Assembly (NCBI RefSeq): GCF_000012985.1
Contig: NC_007645.1
Location: forward strand, 4,920,581 to 4,984,580
Direction of reading: 5' to 3'
Length of the DNA: 64,000 bases
Origin: Hahella chejuensis KCTC 2396
GTDB taxonomy: Bacteria > Pseudomonadota > Gammaproteobacteria > Pseudomonadales > Oleiphilaceae
The notes under the pieces were generated by a model. It did not search any database. It was given only the letters and a program-made list of their open reading frames with translations, and was not told where the DNA came from. A program made the position numbers and the translations under genes. Of the stretch, positions 7,598 through 16,567 are shown piece after piece (the stretch's first letter is position 1; every line of letters begins with the position of its first letter).

Positions 7598-10246
7598 CTA
7601 GTTCAGTTCAACTGTGCGGCTGGCGCGACCCGAAGGGGTAAAAGTTTTGAGTTTAACGCCGCCGCTGACGGCCACAGGTCCGTCATACAGTGGCGATTCG
7701 GTAGTCGGCTCGGAACCGTCCAGGGTGTAACGGATCTCCAGACCGGGGAAGGACAGGTTCGCTTCCAGCATGCCGTCAGCCACCCTGGCGCCAGGAGGCG
7801 GCACGCGGAAGTCATAGCCGCCGTTCCAGCTGTCCAGACGCTTCAGATCATAGGCGCCCACGCGCGCGGCGAATCCGCTCCAGGCCTGGTTAAGACCACT
7901 CAGACGCTGCGCCTGATCCGCCTCATTCGCCCAATCCGGTTGCGGCGACCAGGCTCTCTCCGCCAGGCCCAGCAATTTAGGCAGCGCCAGATAGAACAGG
8001 TCCGATTCCGTCTTCACGTTCTCGCTCCACAGTTCGCCCTGTACGCCGAGAATCATGTCCTGCTTATCCGCCGCCAGACGGGTGCGGTCATTCCACATAT
8101 CATCCGTCAGCGGGTTGCCCATACGGTCCACCCACGCGGCTTTGAATACATCCATCGGCGTAAATTCATACACGCGACGGGTGTCCACAAAGCCAGCCCA
8201 GTAATAGCCGGGTTCTTCCGGGGCTTTTTGATAGGCCAGATCGAAATACAGGTTGGTGGCGTTGGCCAGCACAACAGGATAACCGGCGTTAGCCAGTTTG
8301 TAGGCGTTGTCCTCCGTGCCCCAGCCCCACACGTTGTTCCAGACGTATGGAATCATGATGCCGCCGACAAAGTGCGGATTGACGACTTTGCCGCCGTCTT
8401 CGTGCATAAACGCCAACTCTTCCCAGCCGGCGATCTTGGTCCCATGCGCAGCGACGATGCCGGTCACCGTAGCGTTAAAGAAGCGATTCAGCGTTTCCAC
8501 TTCGTCCGCACTCAGCTCCTCAGAACCGAACATGCGGGTACAGGCAGGAGATTTCTTCCAGACTCCGGCTGGAACTTCATCCGCCCCCACGTGGAAAGCA
8601 GGCATGCGCAAACCGGCCTGACGATACATCCGCGACACTTCGCCGACCACTTTGTCAATGAAGAAATAGGTGGTTGGCATACAGGGGTTGATCACGTTGT
8701 CTTTCCAGCCCTGCACGGACTTGTATTCCGATTTATCCTCCGGATCGCTCAACAGAAAGTTGCGTCCCTGATAGGGTTTGCCCGCCTCAGCGAAGTGCTT
8801 GGCGCGAGCCTCCATGGACTTGATCGCCGCCCTGGCGTGTCCGGGCAGATCGAATTCCGGCACTACTTCGATATGGCGCTCGGCGGCGTAGCGCAGCAGC
8901 TCAATATACTGCCGACGAGAGAAATAGCCGGAGCCATTATTGCTGTCAGCAAAAGGCCCTGAGCCAAATGACGGAACCAGATTATCCAGTTCGTTCTCAG
9001 AATGTCCCCGCTTACCCCCGACGGAAGTCAGTTCAGGCAGGCCGGGAATTTCCAGACGCCAGCCTTCATCATCGGAAAGGTGCAGATGCAGCTTGTTCAG
9101 CTTATACAGCGCCATCACGTCGATGAGCTTTTTGACGCTTTCAGGCTGACTGAAATGTCGCGCCACATCCAAATGCATGCCCCGGTAGGAAAAACGCGGC
9201 GCATCAGAAATCTCCACTACCGGTAAACGCACCGGCAGCCCGCCCCCCTGATAGGTATCCAATGGAATCAGGCCCAGCAGCGATTGCACGCCATAAAACA
9301 TACCCGTGGGAGAATCCGCGGCGATGCGAACACCGGAAGCGGCGCTGGTGCTCAACTGATAGCTCTCATCGGAACCCGCGCGCCCTGAGTTTTGGGCGCC
9401 TTGCAAACAAATAGCGTTAGCCGCGTCTGCGCAACGGCGCACCACTTCCACCGGTACGCCCAGCGCCTGCAGTTGGCTTTGCAGATAGCGACCTTCGCGC
9501 ATGAAGCGACGATCGAAATAAAGTTTGAACGGCTCCGCCACCGTCAGGCTTTCCGCCTCATTCACGGTCATGGAGGCCGGCGTAGGCAGCAGAGCCGGGC
9601 CGGTCTGCGCCGCAGCCAGATATTGACGGTTGCGTTCAAAGCGCACTTCCGCAGTGTCCAGCGGCATATTGTCGCCATCAAAGCGTTGCGTTTGCTCCGG
9701 CGTGGTTTGCGCGCCCAGCGTCACGTCAGTGATCGCCTCCACGCTTTGGCCGCCGGCGCCGTCGTTCTTAACGATATAGAAGCCAGCTGGGGCGTCGGAT
9801 TTACTGATCGCCCAGAAGCTGGCCTTAAGTTGAATCTTGAGGGACTCTCCCGCTTTCAGGCCAGTGAAGCCCGCCGCCGGAGTAAGCTTGAAAAAGTCGC
9901 CGTTGATGTGCTCGACATTGAATTGATCCGAAGGCGTCACCGCCAATACGTCGCGTACAAAGTTGAAATAGATGGTCCACCCGGACGCTTCCAGGTCCGC
10001 GGCGCCGCGGTTATGAATGGTCAAGTCCGCCAGAAAGCTGTTATAGCTGTCCTGCAGATTGTCCGTCACTTGCCAGGTCACCCCCAATTCGGACACCGTC
10101 TGCGCCGACTGTCGCGCATCGAAGCCAGTGGGCGCCGCAGCGGCATGCAGAGTTTCCGCCATGGCGTTTTGCGCCTGCATTGCGGCCAGCATGGCCACAC
10201 ACAGAGATAAACGCTTCAGGCGGGTTTGATTTCCTCGGTATGTCAT
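7598..10246 (-). CDS. Secreted beta-N-acetylhexosaminidase, GH20
   Basis: 882 residues with a signal peptide ending near QAQNAMA. Domains in order: an N-terminal carbohydrate-binding CHB_HEX-type domain (about 45-190), a GH20b alpha/beta domain (about 210-340), the GH20 TIM barrel (about 345-770) and a C-terminal CHB_HEX_C beta domain. The catalytic Asp-Glu pair is clear at 556-557 in HVGADEVP. Tryptophans lining the -1 site (VQGELWSENV, PEEPGYYWAGFVDTRR) are also present. It should release terminal GlcNAc from chitin oligosaccharides in the periplasm or medium, completing the work of the GH18 chitinase 2.4 kb upstream. AAGGAG precedes the ATG. The gene lies 211 bases after the GH16 gene on the same strand and has its own terminator. 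Confidence 0.95.
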   Translation of the reverse strand: MTYRGNQTRLKRLSLCVAMLAAMQAQNAMAETLHAAAAPTGFDARQSAQTVSELGVTWQVTDNLQDSYNSFLADLTIHNRGAADLEASGWTIYFNFVRDVLAVTPSDQFNVEHINGDFFKLTPAAGFTGLKAGESLKIQLKASFWAISKSDAPAGFYIVKNDGAGGQSVEAITDVTLGAQTTPEQTQRFDGDNMPLDTAEVRFERNRQYLAAAQTGPALLPTPASMTVNEAESLTVAEPFKLYFDRRFMREGRYLQSQLQALGVPVEVVRRCADAANAICLQGAQNSGRAGSDESYQLSTSAASGVRIAADSPTGMFYGVQSLLGLIPLDTYQGGGLPVRLPVVEISDAPRFSYRGMHLDVARHFSQPESVKKLIDVMALYKLNKLHLHLSDDEGWRLEIPGLPELTSVGGKRGHSENELDNLVPSFGSGPFADSNNGSGYFSRRQYIELLRYAAERHIEVVPEFDLPGHARAAIKSMEARAKHFAEAGKPYQGRNFLLSDPEDKSEYKSVQGWKDNVINPCMPTTYFFIDKVVGEVSRMYRQAGLRMPAFHVGADEVPAGVWKKSPACTRMFGSEELSADEVETLNRFFNATVTGIVAAHGTKIAGWEELAFMHEDGGKVVNPHFVGGIMIPYVWNNVWGWGTEDNAYKLANAGYPVVLANATNLYFDLAYQKAPEEPGYYWAGFVDTRRVYEFTPMDVFKAAWVDRMGNPLTDDMWNDRTRLAADKQDMILGVQGELWSENVKTESDLFYLALPKLLGLAERAWSPQPDWANEADQAQRLSGLNQAWSGFAARVGAYDLKRLDSWNGGYDFRVPPPGARVADGMLEANLSFPGLEIRYTLDGSEPTTESPLYDGPVAVSGGVKLKTFTPSGRASRTVELN

Positions 10247-10457
10247 AAGAACGTTCTCCTTTATATGCCCTGGGAGGCGTTGCGTTGTTACACATTGTTG
10301 TTATCTATTCAGTGCCGAACGCTGTGCCGACCAACCCTAACTGCAAACAGGCGGGCCGCGGTTTTAGCCCCGCCGGCGACCGAAGCCGCGGCGGAGGCTT
10401 TCTTGTTGTTAACGAGATACTGTCTTAATCGGTCCATACTGAGGAAAGTCGTTTTCC

Positions 10458-12185
10458 TCAGTTTTTGCGGTACACCCTCACGTAATCCACTTCCATCGAC
10501 TGGGGGAACACGGTTGATCCATCCGGATTGCCCGGCCAGTTACCGCCCACGGCAAGGTTCAGAATCATATGGAAGCGTTGGTTATAGGGCGCGGGATAAG
10601 GCGCCGCCGTGGAGTACCAGCTGTTTTGCGTCTGATAATGGACGCCGTCGATATACCAGCGAATTTCATTTTCCTCCCACTCCAGCGCGTAGGTGTGGAA
10701 CTGATCCACCACGCTGGAGGAAGGCGCCATGTGATCGCCGGTGTGGGTATTGTTGGGCCACTCGCCGCCATAATGCAGCGTGCCGTAGATATTATTGCCG
10801 CCGGCCCCTTTCAGGTTGACCGCCTCCATGATGTCGATCTCGCCGCTGGCCGCCCAGCCGCCATAGACCCAGTCCGTCGGCAACATCCAGATGGCCGGCC
10901 ACATGCCTTGTCCCCATGGCAGCTTGGCGCGGATTTCAAAACGGCCGTATTTCCAGTCGCCTTTGTTGAGCGTGCGTAGACGGGCGGAGGTGTAATCACG
11001 GGTCCCTTCGGGTCCGGTGTAGCGCTCTTTCAGCGCCTGAATGTGCAACTTGCCGCCAGACACCCAAGAGTTTTGCTGACGCGCCGTGTAGTACTGCAGC
11101 TCGTTATTGCCGCCGCCATTGCCGTTAACTTCATGTTCCCACTTGCCCGTGTCGATGCTGTCGCCATTGAACTCATCCCGCCATACCAGCGTCCAGCCTG
11201 GCGGATCGGTAGGGTCTGTGGGACCATCGCCTTTGGCGAAGTTGATGTAATTCAGGTTAACGCCATCAGTCAGGAAAGCGACTTCCAACTGATGCGCGCC
11301 CGCCGACAGGTTTGCATTGAAGCCGATGTCCGCCCAGTTTTGCCAGCCGCCCGTGTTGGGCACGGCAAGCGCGCCGCTCACGTCAGCCCCATCCAGTTTC
11401 ACCGCCAACTGCTTGCCGGCATAAATGGAAGCGACCCTTAAGGTGACTTTATAGTCGCCGGATTCGGCGGCGTTCAGGTTATAGCGCAGGTATTCGCCAG
11501 GGGCCGTCCAGCCGACATTGAAGCCGCCGTCCTGATCCGCCGTCGCTTCGATATCCACATCATCCTGACGGTAGCCGCCGCCAGTATTGCCTGCCGTGGT
11601 GTCGGAGAATGCACTGTAATCTTCGGCTTCTATCTTGCCTGGAATGGACGCTCCAGGAGGTGTGGGTCCGCCATCGGTCAAAAGATAAAAGCGCTGATGA
11701 TCGCCGCTGTTCCAGTCCCATTGCTGCAACCTGACCCCCGGCTCAACGCTGGCTTCTTCAATATCCAGGGATTTGCCGCTGCCGCTGTTGATGATGCGAA
11801 ATTCATTATTGCCGAGATCTTCAAATTTGAAGCGCTGCGCCCCGGAGCCGTTATCCGGCCACTGCTGTAGCCCTGCCCCGTTTGCAGTGGAGGCGGATTC
11901 CACATCCATCGCCAGACCACTGTGCATGGCCAGCAAACGGTAATTACCGCCGCCTGCAGGCGTAATTTTCCAGCGCTGATTATTGCCGTCGTGGCACTGC
12001 CATTGGACGATGCGCGCCGCCTGCTCGGGGGACCCGCTCCATACATCCAGGCATAAACCGCTTTTTTTGGATTTAATCTGATAGACCCCTTCCGGGACCT
12101 CCGCATTGGCGACGAAACTGCCGCAACCCGCGACGACGATGGACGCCGTCATTAGCGCGGAAACCGGCCAGTGTTTCTTGTTCAT
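10458..12185 (-). CDS. Secreted laminarinase: ricin-type lectin, CBM6-like, GH16
   Basis: 575 residues from ATG 12185, chosen because AAGGAG lies 8 bases upstream; a 42-residue longer frame has no such site and would include the operator. The N-terminus ends in IVVAGC, which could be a lipobox, so it may be a surface lipoprotein. Domains: ricin-type beta-trefoil (about 35-175, with repeated QQWDWNSGDHQRF-like QxW motifs), a CBM6-like domain (about 185-315, IEAEDYSAFSDT and INFAKG), and GH16 (about 325-575) with the catalytic E-x-D-x-x-E sequence at E449, D451 and E454 (GEIDIMEA). GH16 enzymes with this motif cut beta-1,3-glucans. It lies between the chitinase and hexosaminidase genes on the same strand. 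A LacI-type palindrome is 112-125 bases upstream. Confidence 0.93.
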   Translation of the reverse strand: MNKKHWPVSALMTASIVVAGCGSFVANAEVPEGVYQIKSKKSGLCLDVWSGSPEQAARIVQWQCHDGNNQRWKITPAGGGNYRLLAMHSGLAMDVESASTANGAGLQQWPDNGSGAQRFKFEDLGNNEFRIINSGSGKSLDIEEASVEPGVRLQQWDWNSGDHQRFYLLTDGGPTPPGASIPGKIEAEDYSAFSDTTAGNTGGGYRQDDVDIEATADQDGGFNVGWTAPGEYLRYNLNAAESGDYKVTLRVASIYAGKQLAVKLDGADVSGALAVPNTGGWQNWADIGFNANLSAGAHQLEVAFLTDGVNLNYINFAKGDGPTDPTDPPGWTLVWRDEFNGDSIDTGKWEHEVNGNGGGNNELQYYTARQQNSWVSGGKLHIQALKERYTGPEGTRDYTSARLRTLNKGDWKYGRFEIRAKLPWGQGMWPAIWMLPTDWVYGGWAASGEIDIMEAVNLKGAGGNNIYGTLHYGGEWPNNTHTGDHMAPSSSVVDQFHTYALEWEENEIRWYIDGVHYQTQNSWYSTAAPYPAPYNQRFHMILNLAVGGNWPGNPDGSTVFPQSMEVDYVRVYRKN

Positions 12186-12296
12186 CGAGTTCTCCTTATT
12201 TATTGGTTTTTTGAATGGAGAAACCAGAGCACTTTTTCGGATAGACGCTTCAGCTCTTCCAAAAGGAAAAATGCGCTGACTTACCACTCTTTTGCA

Positions 12297-12310
12297 TGAA
12301 AGCGTTTTCA
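12297..12310. promoter_or_regulatory. LacI-family-type operator upstream of laminarinase
   Basis: TGAAAGCGTTTTCA, a near-perfect palindrome with the central CG step typical of LacI/GalR operators, located 112-125 bases before the laminarinase start. A related perfect palindrome lies before the chitinase (14829-14840), and a LacI-family gene lies at 16568. Binding is inferred. Confidence 0.6.
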
Positions 12311-12404
12311 TTTTTCACTCGATGGACAAAGGCAGTCAATGCCGGGTTAGCGTTTATCCGAAAAAATGTTGATTACCGCACGCGATCTCATCGCTGTCCT
12401 TTGG

Positions 12405-12435
12405 AAACCGGATGGGGGCTTAGCCCATCCGGTTT
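12405..12435. repeat. 12-bp perfect inverted repeat
   Basis: AAACCGGATGGG at 12405-12416 pairs with CCCATCCGGTTT at 12424-12435 across a 7-base loop. It lies between the chitinase terminator and the laminarinase promoter region. There is no T run beyond the stem, so it is not a standard terminator. Confidence 0.7.
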
Positions 12436-12493
12436 AGCGTTACGGCTACTACTTGATCTAAGTCAGTGATGATTTAGCTACAACCTTCACTGC

Positions 12494-12589
12494 TTGTTAA
12501 AACCATCCGTGGTTAAAACTGTCTCTAGTTAAAATCGTCACTAGTCAAAACAGTCATTAGTAGAAACCGTCGTTAGTAAAAACCGTCAT
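12494..12589. repeat. 16-bp tandem repeat, six imperfect units
   Basis: Six consecutive 16-base units with the approximate consensus TAGTTAAAACCGTCAT, starting at 12494, 12510, 12526, 12542, 12558 and 12574. Successive units differ at one to four positions. A seventh, degenerating unit runs into the chitinase terminator T tract. The array is non-coding and sits directly downstream of the chitinase gene. Confidence 0.85.
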
Positions 12590-12593
12590 TGGT

Positions 12594-12624
12594 AAAAAAA
12601 GGGGGTAGTGCCGATTCTACCCCC
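12594..12624 (-). terminator. Rho-independent terminator of the chitinase gene
   Basis: Stem gggggtag (12601-12608) with ctaccccc (12617-12624), loop of 8, followed on the minus strand by seven T (12594-12600). It begins 9 bases after the chitinase stop. Confidence 0.9.
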
Positions 12625-12632
12625 AACAAGGG

Positions 12633-14657
12633 CTACTGTTGCGGATGTCCCAAACCTTCATGAACGGCGTTGAGGATATTTCCGTTATCCGCATCGACTT
12701 CCCAGGTGAATATGCCGGCGAGACCTTTGTCGCGCACATATTCGCCTTTGGCTTTGACCGAGCGGGCGTTATCGTAGGTGATCAACGAGCCATTAGAGAA
12801 GTTCCACAAGAATGGCGCTTGCGCCTTTTCATCGTAGAAATACTTGTAGCCGTCGATGCCCTGACCGTTGGCGCCGCCCAGGAACTTCTGCTCAATGGCG
12901 CGGTAATCCAATACGCCGTCTTCCCAGGTGCCAGCATGCTTACCGCCGCCGGTTCCCGCGAATGGGTCGGTTTCCGTTCCACCCGTGACGCCTTTCCAGC
13001 CGCGGCCGTACATGGCTGCGCCCAACACCAGTTTGTTGGCGGGCACGCCAGCGCTCATCAGGTTATTGATAGTGGCGTCGGAGCTGAAGCCTTCGTGGAT
13101 CTCATGATCGCCTGCATACAGGCCAGTCTGATGACCCAGTTGATCGTTCCAGCCGCCGTAGTAGTCGTACGTCATAGCGAAGACGTAATCCATGTACTGC
13201 ACCGCAGTGGAGTAGTTCACGGAGTCAATCTTGCTTGGCGCGGCCCCTACCGCCGAAGTTAACTGGTATTCTCTGCCGGTTTCCGCTTCCAGCGTATCCA
13301 GCGCTGCGCGCAGGTCACGCATCAGCTCCGCGTAGCCGTCGCGGTCCTGAGGCGAGCCCAGCCCCGTGTTGGCTCCACCACCGCCAGGGTATTCCCAGTC
13401 GATATCAACGCCGTCAAAGAACTTGTAGGTCTTCAGGAAGTCGACCACCGAGTCGACGAACACCGCGCGCTTCTGCGCGTCGTTGGCGAAGTAGAAGAAT
13501 GGATCAGACAAAGTCCAGCCGCCAATAGAGGGCAGGATTGTGATGTCAGGGTTGGTTTTCTTCAGACGTCTCAACTGACCGAAGTTACCGCGCATGGGGT
13601 CATCCCACTTGTCGCCGGGATAGCTCTTCTCGAGCGCCGCGAAACGGTCGTGGATGGTGACTGTGTAGTCAGCCTGGTCGCTACACTCGTTCATCAAAAC
13701 GGAGTGGCCTTGCGGGTTGGCCTGACGCAAAGATTCATTCGGTCCGCACACGGCGATAAACGCGTAAAGCAAATGAGTCAGGTTCTGCGCGGGTATTTTC
13801 TCGACCGGGAAGTTGCGGCCGTAGACGCCCCACTCTACAAAGTATGTGCCGACGACACTGCCTGTAGTGTTCTGATAGGGCTTGTTGTTCTCCATCAATG
13901 GCTTCGGCCAGCCAGTGGTGTCGATCGGATCATCGGAGCCATTGTCGCCGCCGTCTCCATTATCTCCGCCATCGCCATTGTCACCGCCGTCGTCGCCTCC
14001 GTTATCCCCGCCATCGCCAGGGCAGCCGGACGCATCCACCAATTCCCATGGCCCCCATTCGCTGGCGCCGGGCTCATCGCCTTGCGTCCACCATTTAGCC
14101 TTGTAAACAGCGCCTTTGTGGAAGACTTCCTTACCTTGGGTATAAACGGTGGCGGAGTTCCAGGCGGGCGCACTGGCGTCGCAATCATCGCCGCCGTTGT
14201 TGTTGCCGCCGCCGGTGTCATCGCCTCCAGTGTCTCCACCGCTATCACCACCAGTGTCGCCTCCGTTATCACCGCCAGAGTCACCGCCAGTATCTCCGCC
14301 GCTATCGCCACCATTGTCACCGCCGGTGTCGCCCCCATTATCGCCGCCAGAGTCACCGCCGTTATCTCCACCGGTGTCGCCACCGCCATCACAATGATCC
14401 GGCTCTTCGTAACGCCACAATGAACCGACCGCCGGCGTCCAGCCAGCGCCCAGATGAGCAGTGTGGTTTACTAAAGCGGAGTAAATGCCGGAGTTATAAG
14501 TGACATACTGACCGGCGGAGTAATTTCCGCCATCCCGCCAGGCGCCGGACACCTGGGTGCATTCAACGCCCCAGGAGGCCTGGGATGCGGCGATGAGGCC
14601 CGCACAGAGCGCGGTCTTCATAAAGCCGGATTTGCTGTGTTTTTTGTCCATATACAT
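12633..14657 (-). CDS. Secreted modular chitinase, two CBM5/12-like domains and GH18
   Basis: 674 residues. A signal peptide (TALCAGLIAASQASWG) is followed by a first chitin-binding CBM5/12-like module (GAWRDGGNYSAGQYVTYNSG), a long linker built from GGD-N/T/S units (about residues 93-160), a second CBM5/12-like module (PAWNSATVYTQGKEVFHKG), another GGDNGD-type linker and the GH18 barrel from about residue 265. The catalytic motif is FDGVDIDWEYPG, with the proton donor at E422; the substrate-assisting YDYYGGWN segment follows. It should cut chitin outside the cell. Start taken at ATG 14657 with AGGA 8-11 bases upstream; the in-frame ATG at 14651 is possible. A LacI-type palindrome lies 172 bases upstream. 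Confidence 0.95.
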   Translation of the reverse strand: MYMDKKHSKSGFMKTALCAGLIAASQASWGVECTQVSGAWRDGGNYSAGQYVTYNSGIYSALVNHTAHLGAGWTPAVGSLWRYEEPDHCDGGGDTGGDNGGDSGGDNGGDTGGDNGGDSGGDTGGDSGGDNGGDTGGDSGGDTGGDDTGGGNNNGGDDCDASAPAWNSATVYTQGKEVFHKGAVYKAKWWTQGDEPGASEWGPWELVDASGCPGDGGDNGGDDGGDNGDGGDNGDGGDNGSDDPIDTTGWPKPLMENNKPYQNTTGSVVGTYFVEWGVYGRNFPVEKIPAQNLTHLLYAFIAVCGPNESLRQANPQGHSVLMNECSDQADYTVTIHDRFAALEKSYPGDKWDDPMRGNFGQLRRLKKTNPDITILPSIGGWTLSDPFFYFANDAQKRAVFVDSVVDFLKTYKFFDGVDIDWEYPGGGGANTGLGSPQDRDGYAELMRDLRAALDTLEAETGREYQLTSAVGAAPSKIDSVNYSTAVQYMDYVFAMTYDYYGGWNDQLGHQTGLYAGDHEIHEGFSSDATINNLMSAGVPANKLVLGAAMYGRGWKGVTGGTETDPFAGTGGGKHAGTWEDGVLDYRAIEQKFLGGANGQGIDGYKYFYDEKAQAPFLWNFSNGSLITYDNARSVKAKGEYVRDKGLAGIFTWEVDADNGNILNAVHEGLGHPQQ

Positions 14658-14828
14658 AGGATCGTCCTAAGGTTATCGATTCGTTATTAGAAGTAGGAAA
14701 AGTCCGTTCGCCATCTTAACGATCACAATCGGCGCAACTCCGGCGCAGGCTTCATCTATGAAGCCTCATCAACCAGAGCTTTTCTCCCGTTCGCCCATCA
14801 GCCGACGCTACACAATCCATCACTGAAC

Positions 14829-14840
14829 GAAAGCGCTTTC
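14829..14840. promoter_or_regulatory. LacI-family-type operator upstream of chitinase
   Basis: GAAAGCGCTTTC, a perfect 12-base palindrome, 172-183 bases before the chitinase start. It shares the GAAAGCG/TTTC core with the site before the laminarinase. A weaker relative (GAAATGCTTTC, one base short) lies at 14986-14996. Confidence 0.6.
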
Positions 14841-15030
14841 ATAACGCAATCCAACCCGGACTTATACAGTCGCCCCTTTTTCGGAACCTCTTTTAAATTT
14901 TCCTTTTTCTCTCCGAAAATCAGGTCGCATTGCCCTATGTATTCCTCACAATATCCGTAAGCGGCAAATCACAAAAAAGCGCAAGGAAATGCTTTCATAT
15001 ACCAGATAATACCTATTTGAGACTTTCAGT

Positions 15031-15114
15031 CAATTTAAAAATACCATTTAGATACCATAAAAATGATAACTAGTTCCTATCTTCTCGTATGGTAGTTTTT
15101 TGGTATTTAAATTG
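15031..15114. repeat. AT-rich imperfect inverted repeat
   Basis: The left arm at 15031-15058 (CAATTTAAAAATACCA...TACCAT) and the right arm at 15089-15114 (ATGGTAG...TGGTATTTAAATTG) are reverse complements except for a two-base indel and a few mismatches in the middle. The spacer is about 30 bases. It is much more AT-rich than its surroundings. Its function is unknown. Confidence 0.65.
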
Positions 15115-15420
15115 CTTAACTGTTGTCTTCTGTTTTTTCTAACAGGTATGCATGCGACGTACTAAGGCGCATACCAGTGTAGGGATTCCCCCTGGCAAGA
15201 CAATCCGCCCAAGAGCCTAGTCAATTTGTGTGAACAATTGCATAGCGTGACAATGCTTTAGATTTCAATCATTCGGCGTTAGTGTCCCTATCACGCCGAA
15301 AGTTGCAGGCTGAAGATCACCAAGTCTATCTGGGAGAAAAAGTGGTCTTATTGGTCAACAAAAATGGTATTGAAGAACCAAGACCAGCCTTGAATTGGAC
15401 TTATAGTCGAGTTGAGGCAG

Positions 15421-15445
15421 GAGAAGAGAAGAGAAGAGAAGAGAA
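15421..15445. repeat. GAGAA pentamer repeat, five units
   Basis: Five exact consecutive GAGAA units in non-coding DNA. Such runs can vary in length by slippage; no gene start is placed so that it would be phase-varied. Confidence 0.8.
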
Positions 15446-15475
15446 AAATATAAACACTGGCGGACAGCCCCTATA

Positions 15476-15511
15476 TAAAAGAAAAGCCTCCGGCCTTGCG
15501 GCGGGAGGCTT
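15476..15511 (-). terminator. Rho-independent terminator of the OM protein gene
   Basis: Stem aagcctcc (15484-15491) with ggaggctt (15504-15511), extended inwards by GGCC/GGC pairing, followed on the minus strand by TTTTCTTTTAT. It lies 29 bases beyond the stop of the outer-membrane protein gene. Confidence 0.85.
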
Positions 15512-15539
15512 ACTCACACGAGAACTGGCTTGCAGCTAA

Positions 15540-16172
15540 TTAGAACAGTGCGACCACGTTAAAGCCAATGTGGTTACCGCTGAACTCTTTCTTGGCGCCC
15601 TCGATAGAATCAAAGCGATAGCCATTCACATTCACAGAGTCGACCTCATACTTTTCCGCCACGCCACGCACGTTCAGTATGACATTGGATGAAATGAAGT
15701 ATCCGGCTTCAACAACAAAACCAATGCTGGGGTCCAACTCAGCCGTCAACTTGCTCCCACCACCCTCTATCTCGACTTCCGGGCTGGCAATGTAGCGTAC
15801 GCCAGCGCCAAAGCGCCATTTATCCACGCCAGTGTAATAAACAACGGCTTCGATAGGCATACGGTCAAAGGTAGCATCAGCATTCTTAGCGTCAGCATAG
15901 TCAAATTGATAGTTTAGGGTAACTTGCGCTGCAACCGGCTGGGAAGCTGATTGCCAGTATGCGCCCAGCCCCATATTAAACAGGCCGCCAGCACGGATAT
16001 CGTCGAGACCGCCTACATCATCAACCTGAACCAACTCGTCGCCGCCAAAAGTCATACCGCCAGTCAAAGCAAAATACAGGCTGCGGGAGTCTTGAATTTC
16101 TTCCGCTTGAACAGACATACAGGAAACTGACAGGGCTGCGACAGCCAGCGCATTAACAACAAAAGACTTCAT
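15540..16172 (-). CDS. Small outer-membrane beta-barrel protein
   Basis: 210 residues: signal peptide (AALSVSCMSVQAEE), then alternating polar/hydrophobic strands rich in G, Y and F, ending NHIGFNVVALF with the terminal phenylalanine recognised by the Bam machinery. An eight-stranded OmpW/OmpA-like barrel would fit the length; I do not recognise a specific family. It is divergent from the LacI-family gene and lies next to the polysaccharide-degradation block, so it might serve uptake, but nothing in the sequence shows this. AAGGTAA precedes the ATG. It has its own terminator. Confidence 0.8.
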   Translation of the reverse strand: MKSFVVNALAVAALSVSCMSVQAEEIQDSRSLYFALTGGMTFGGDELVQVDDVGGLDDIRAGGLFNMGLGAYWQSASQPVAAQVTLNYQFDYADAKNADATFDRMPIEAVVYYTGVDKWRFGAGVRYIASPEVEIEGGGSKLTAELDPSIGFVVEAGYFISSNVILNVRGVAEKYEVDSVNVNGYRFDSIEGAKKEFSGNHIGFNVVALF

Positions 16173-16567
16173 GAAAATATTACCTTGATGGGATCAACCC
16201 AAAACTACAAAGGAACCTCCCCGAAAATAGGGAGAACAACAAAAGGGAGGCGCATTATATTCAGCCTTATAAAAAAGTGAACACTCGTTAACAATTTTCC
16301 CACAATACAAGTCTATCTGCATAAATCGACCCACCTATTCTCCTTTTACGTAAAAATACCTAATTTTTACCGCAAAATTAGTAGACATAAATTTCCAGCC
16401 AATTAGACTCCCTATGCCACCATGTCGCGCTGCACCCCTTGCGCGGCAGGACCCTCTGTTTATCCGTATGCCCTCACGAGGGGCCGAACCGGACTCATCA
16501 ACATACAAGGAAGTGGAATGTTTATTAAAACCTGCCGGACGACGGCGACGAATAACAAGGAGCAACA
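16173..16567. other. Divergent intergenic region, OM protein / LacI
   Basis: About 395 bases containing the promoters of both divergent genes. I see a small AT-rich inverted repeat around 16350-16380 (AAAAATACCTAATTTTTA) and no GAAAGCG-type palindrome, so there is no visible sign of autoregulation by the LacI-family protein. Confidence 0.55.

Larger units (their letters stand above)
14658..15539. other. Long intergenic region between chitinase and OM protein
   Basis: About 880 bases without a convincing gene. It holds the chitinase promoter region with the LacI-type palindrome, an AT-rich stretch with a large imperfect inverted repeat (15031-15114), a small GGTATGC/GCATACC inverted repeat (15145-15175), a GAGAA pentamer run and the terminator of the outer-membrane protein gene. 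An 85-codon frame at 15282-15539 runs through the pentamer repeat and that terminator and is not credible. Confidence 0.7.

Noticed and set aside
10248-10257. AGAACGTTCT palindrome before the GH20 gene
   Set aside because: It contains the ribosome binding site of the gene and lacks the GAAAGCG core of the two LacI-type sites; probably chance.
10438-10467. Hairpin ACTGAGGAAA/TTTCCTCAGT followed by TTTTT on the plus strand
   Set aside because: The T run is on the plus strand, where no gene ends; it overlaps the laminarinase stop and is not followed by T on that gene's strand. Not called a terminator.
15282-15539. 85-codon plus-strand frame
   Set aside because: It runs through the GAGAA repeat and the terminator of the convergent OM protein gene, has no family resemblance and no good ribosome binding site.
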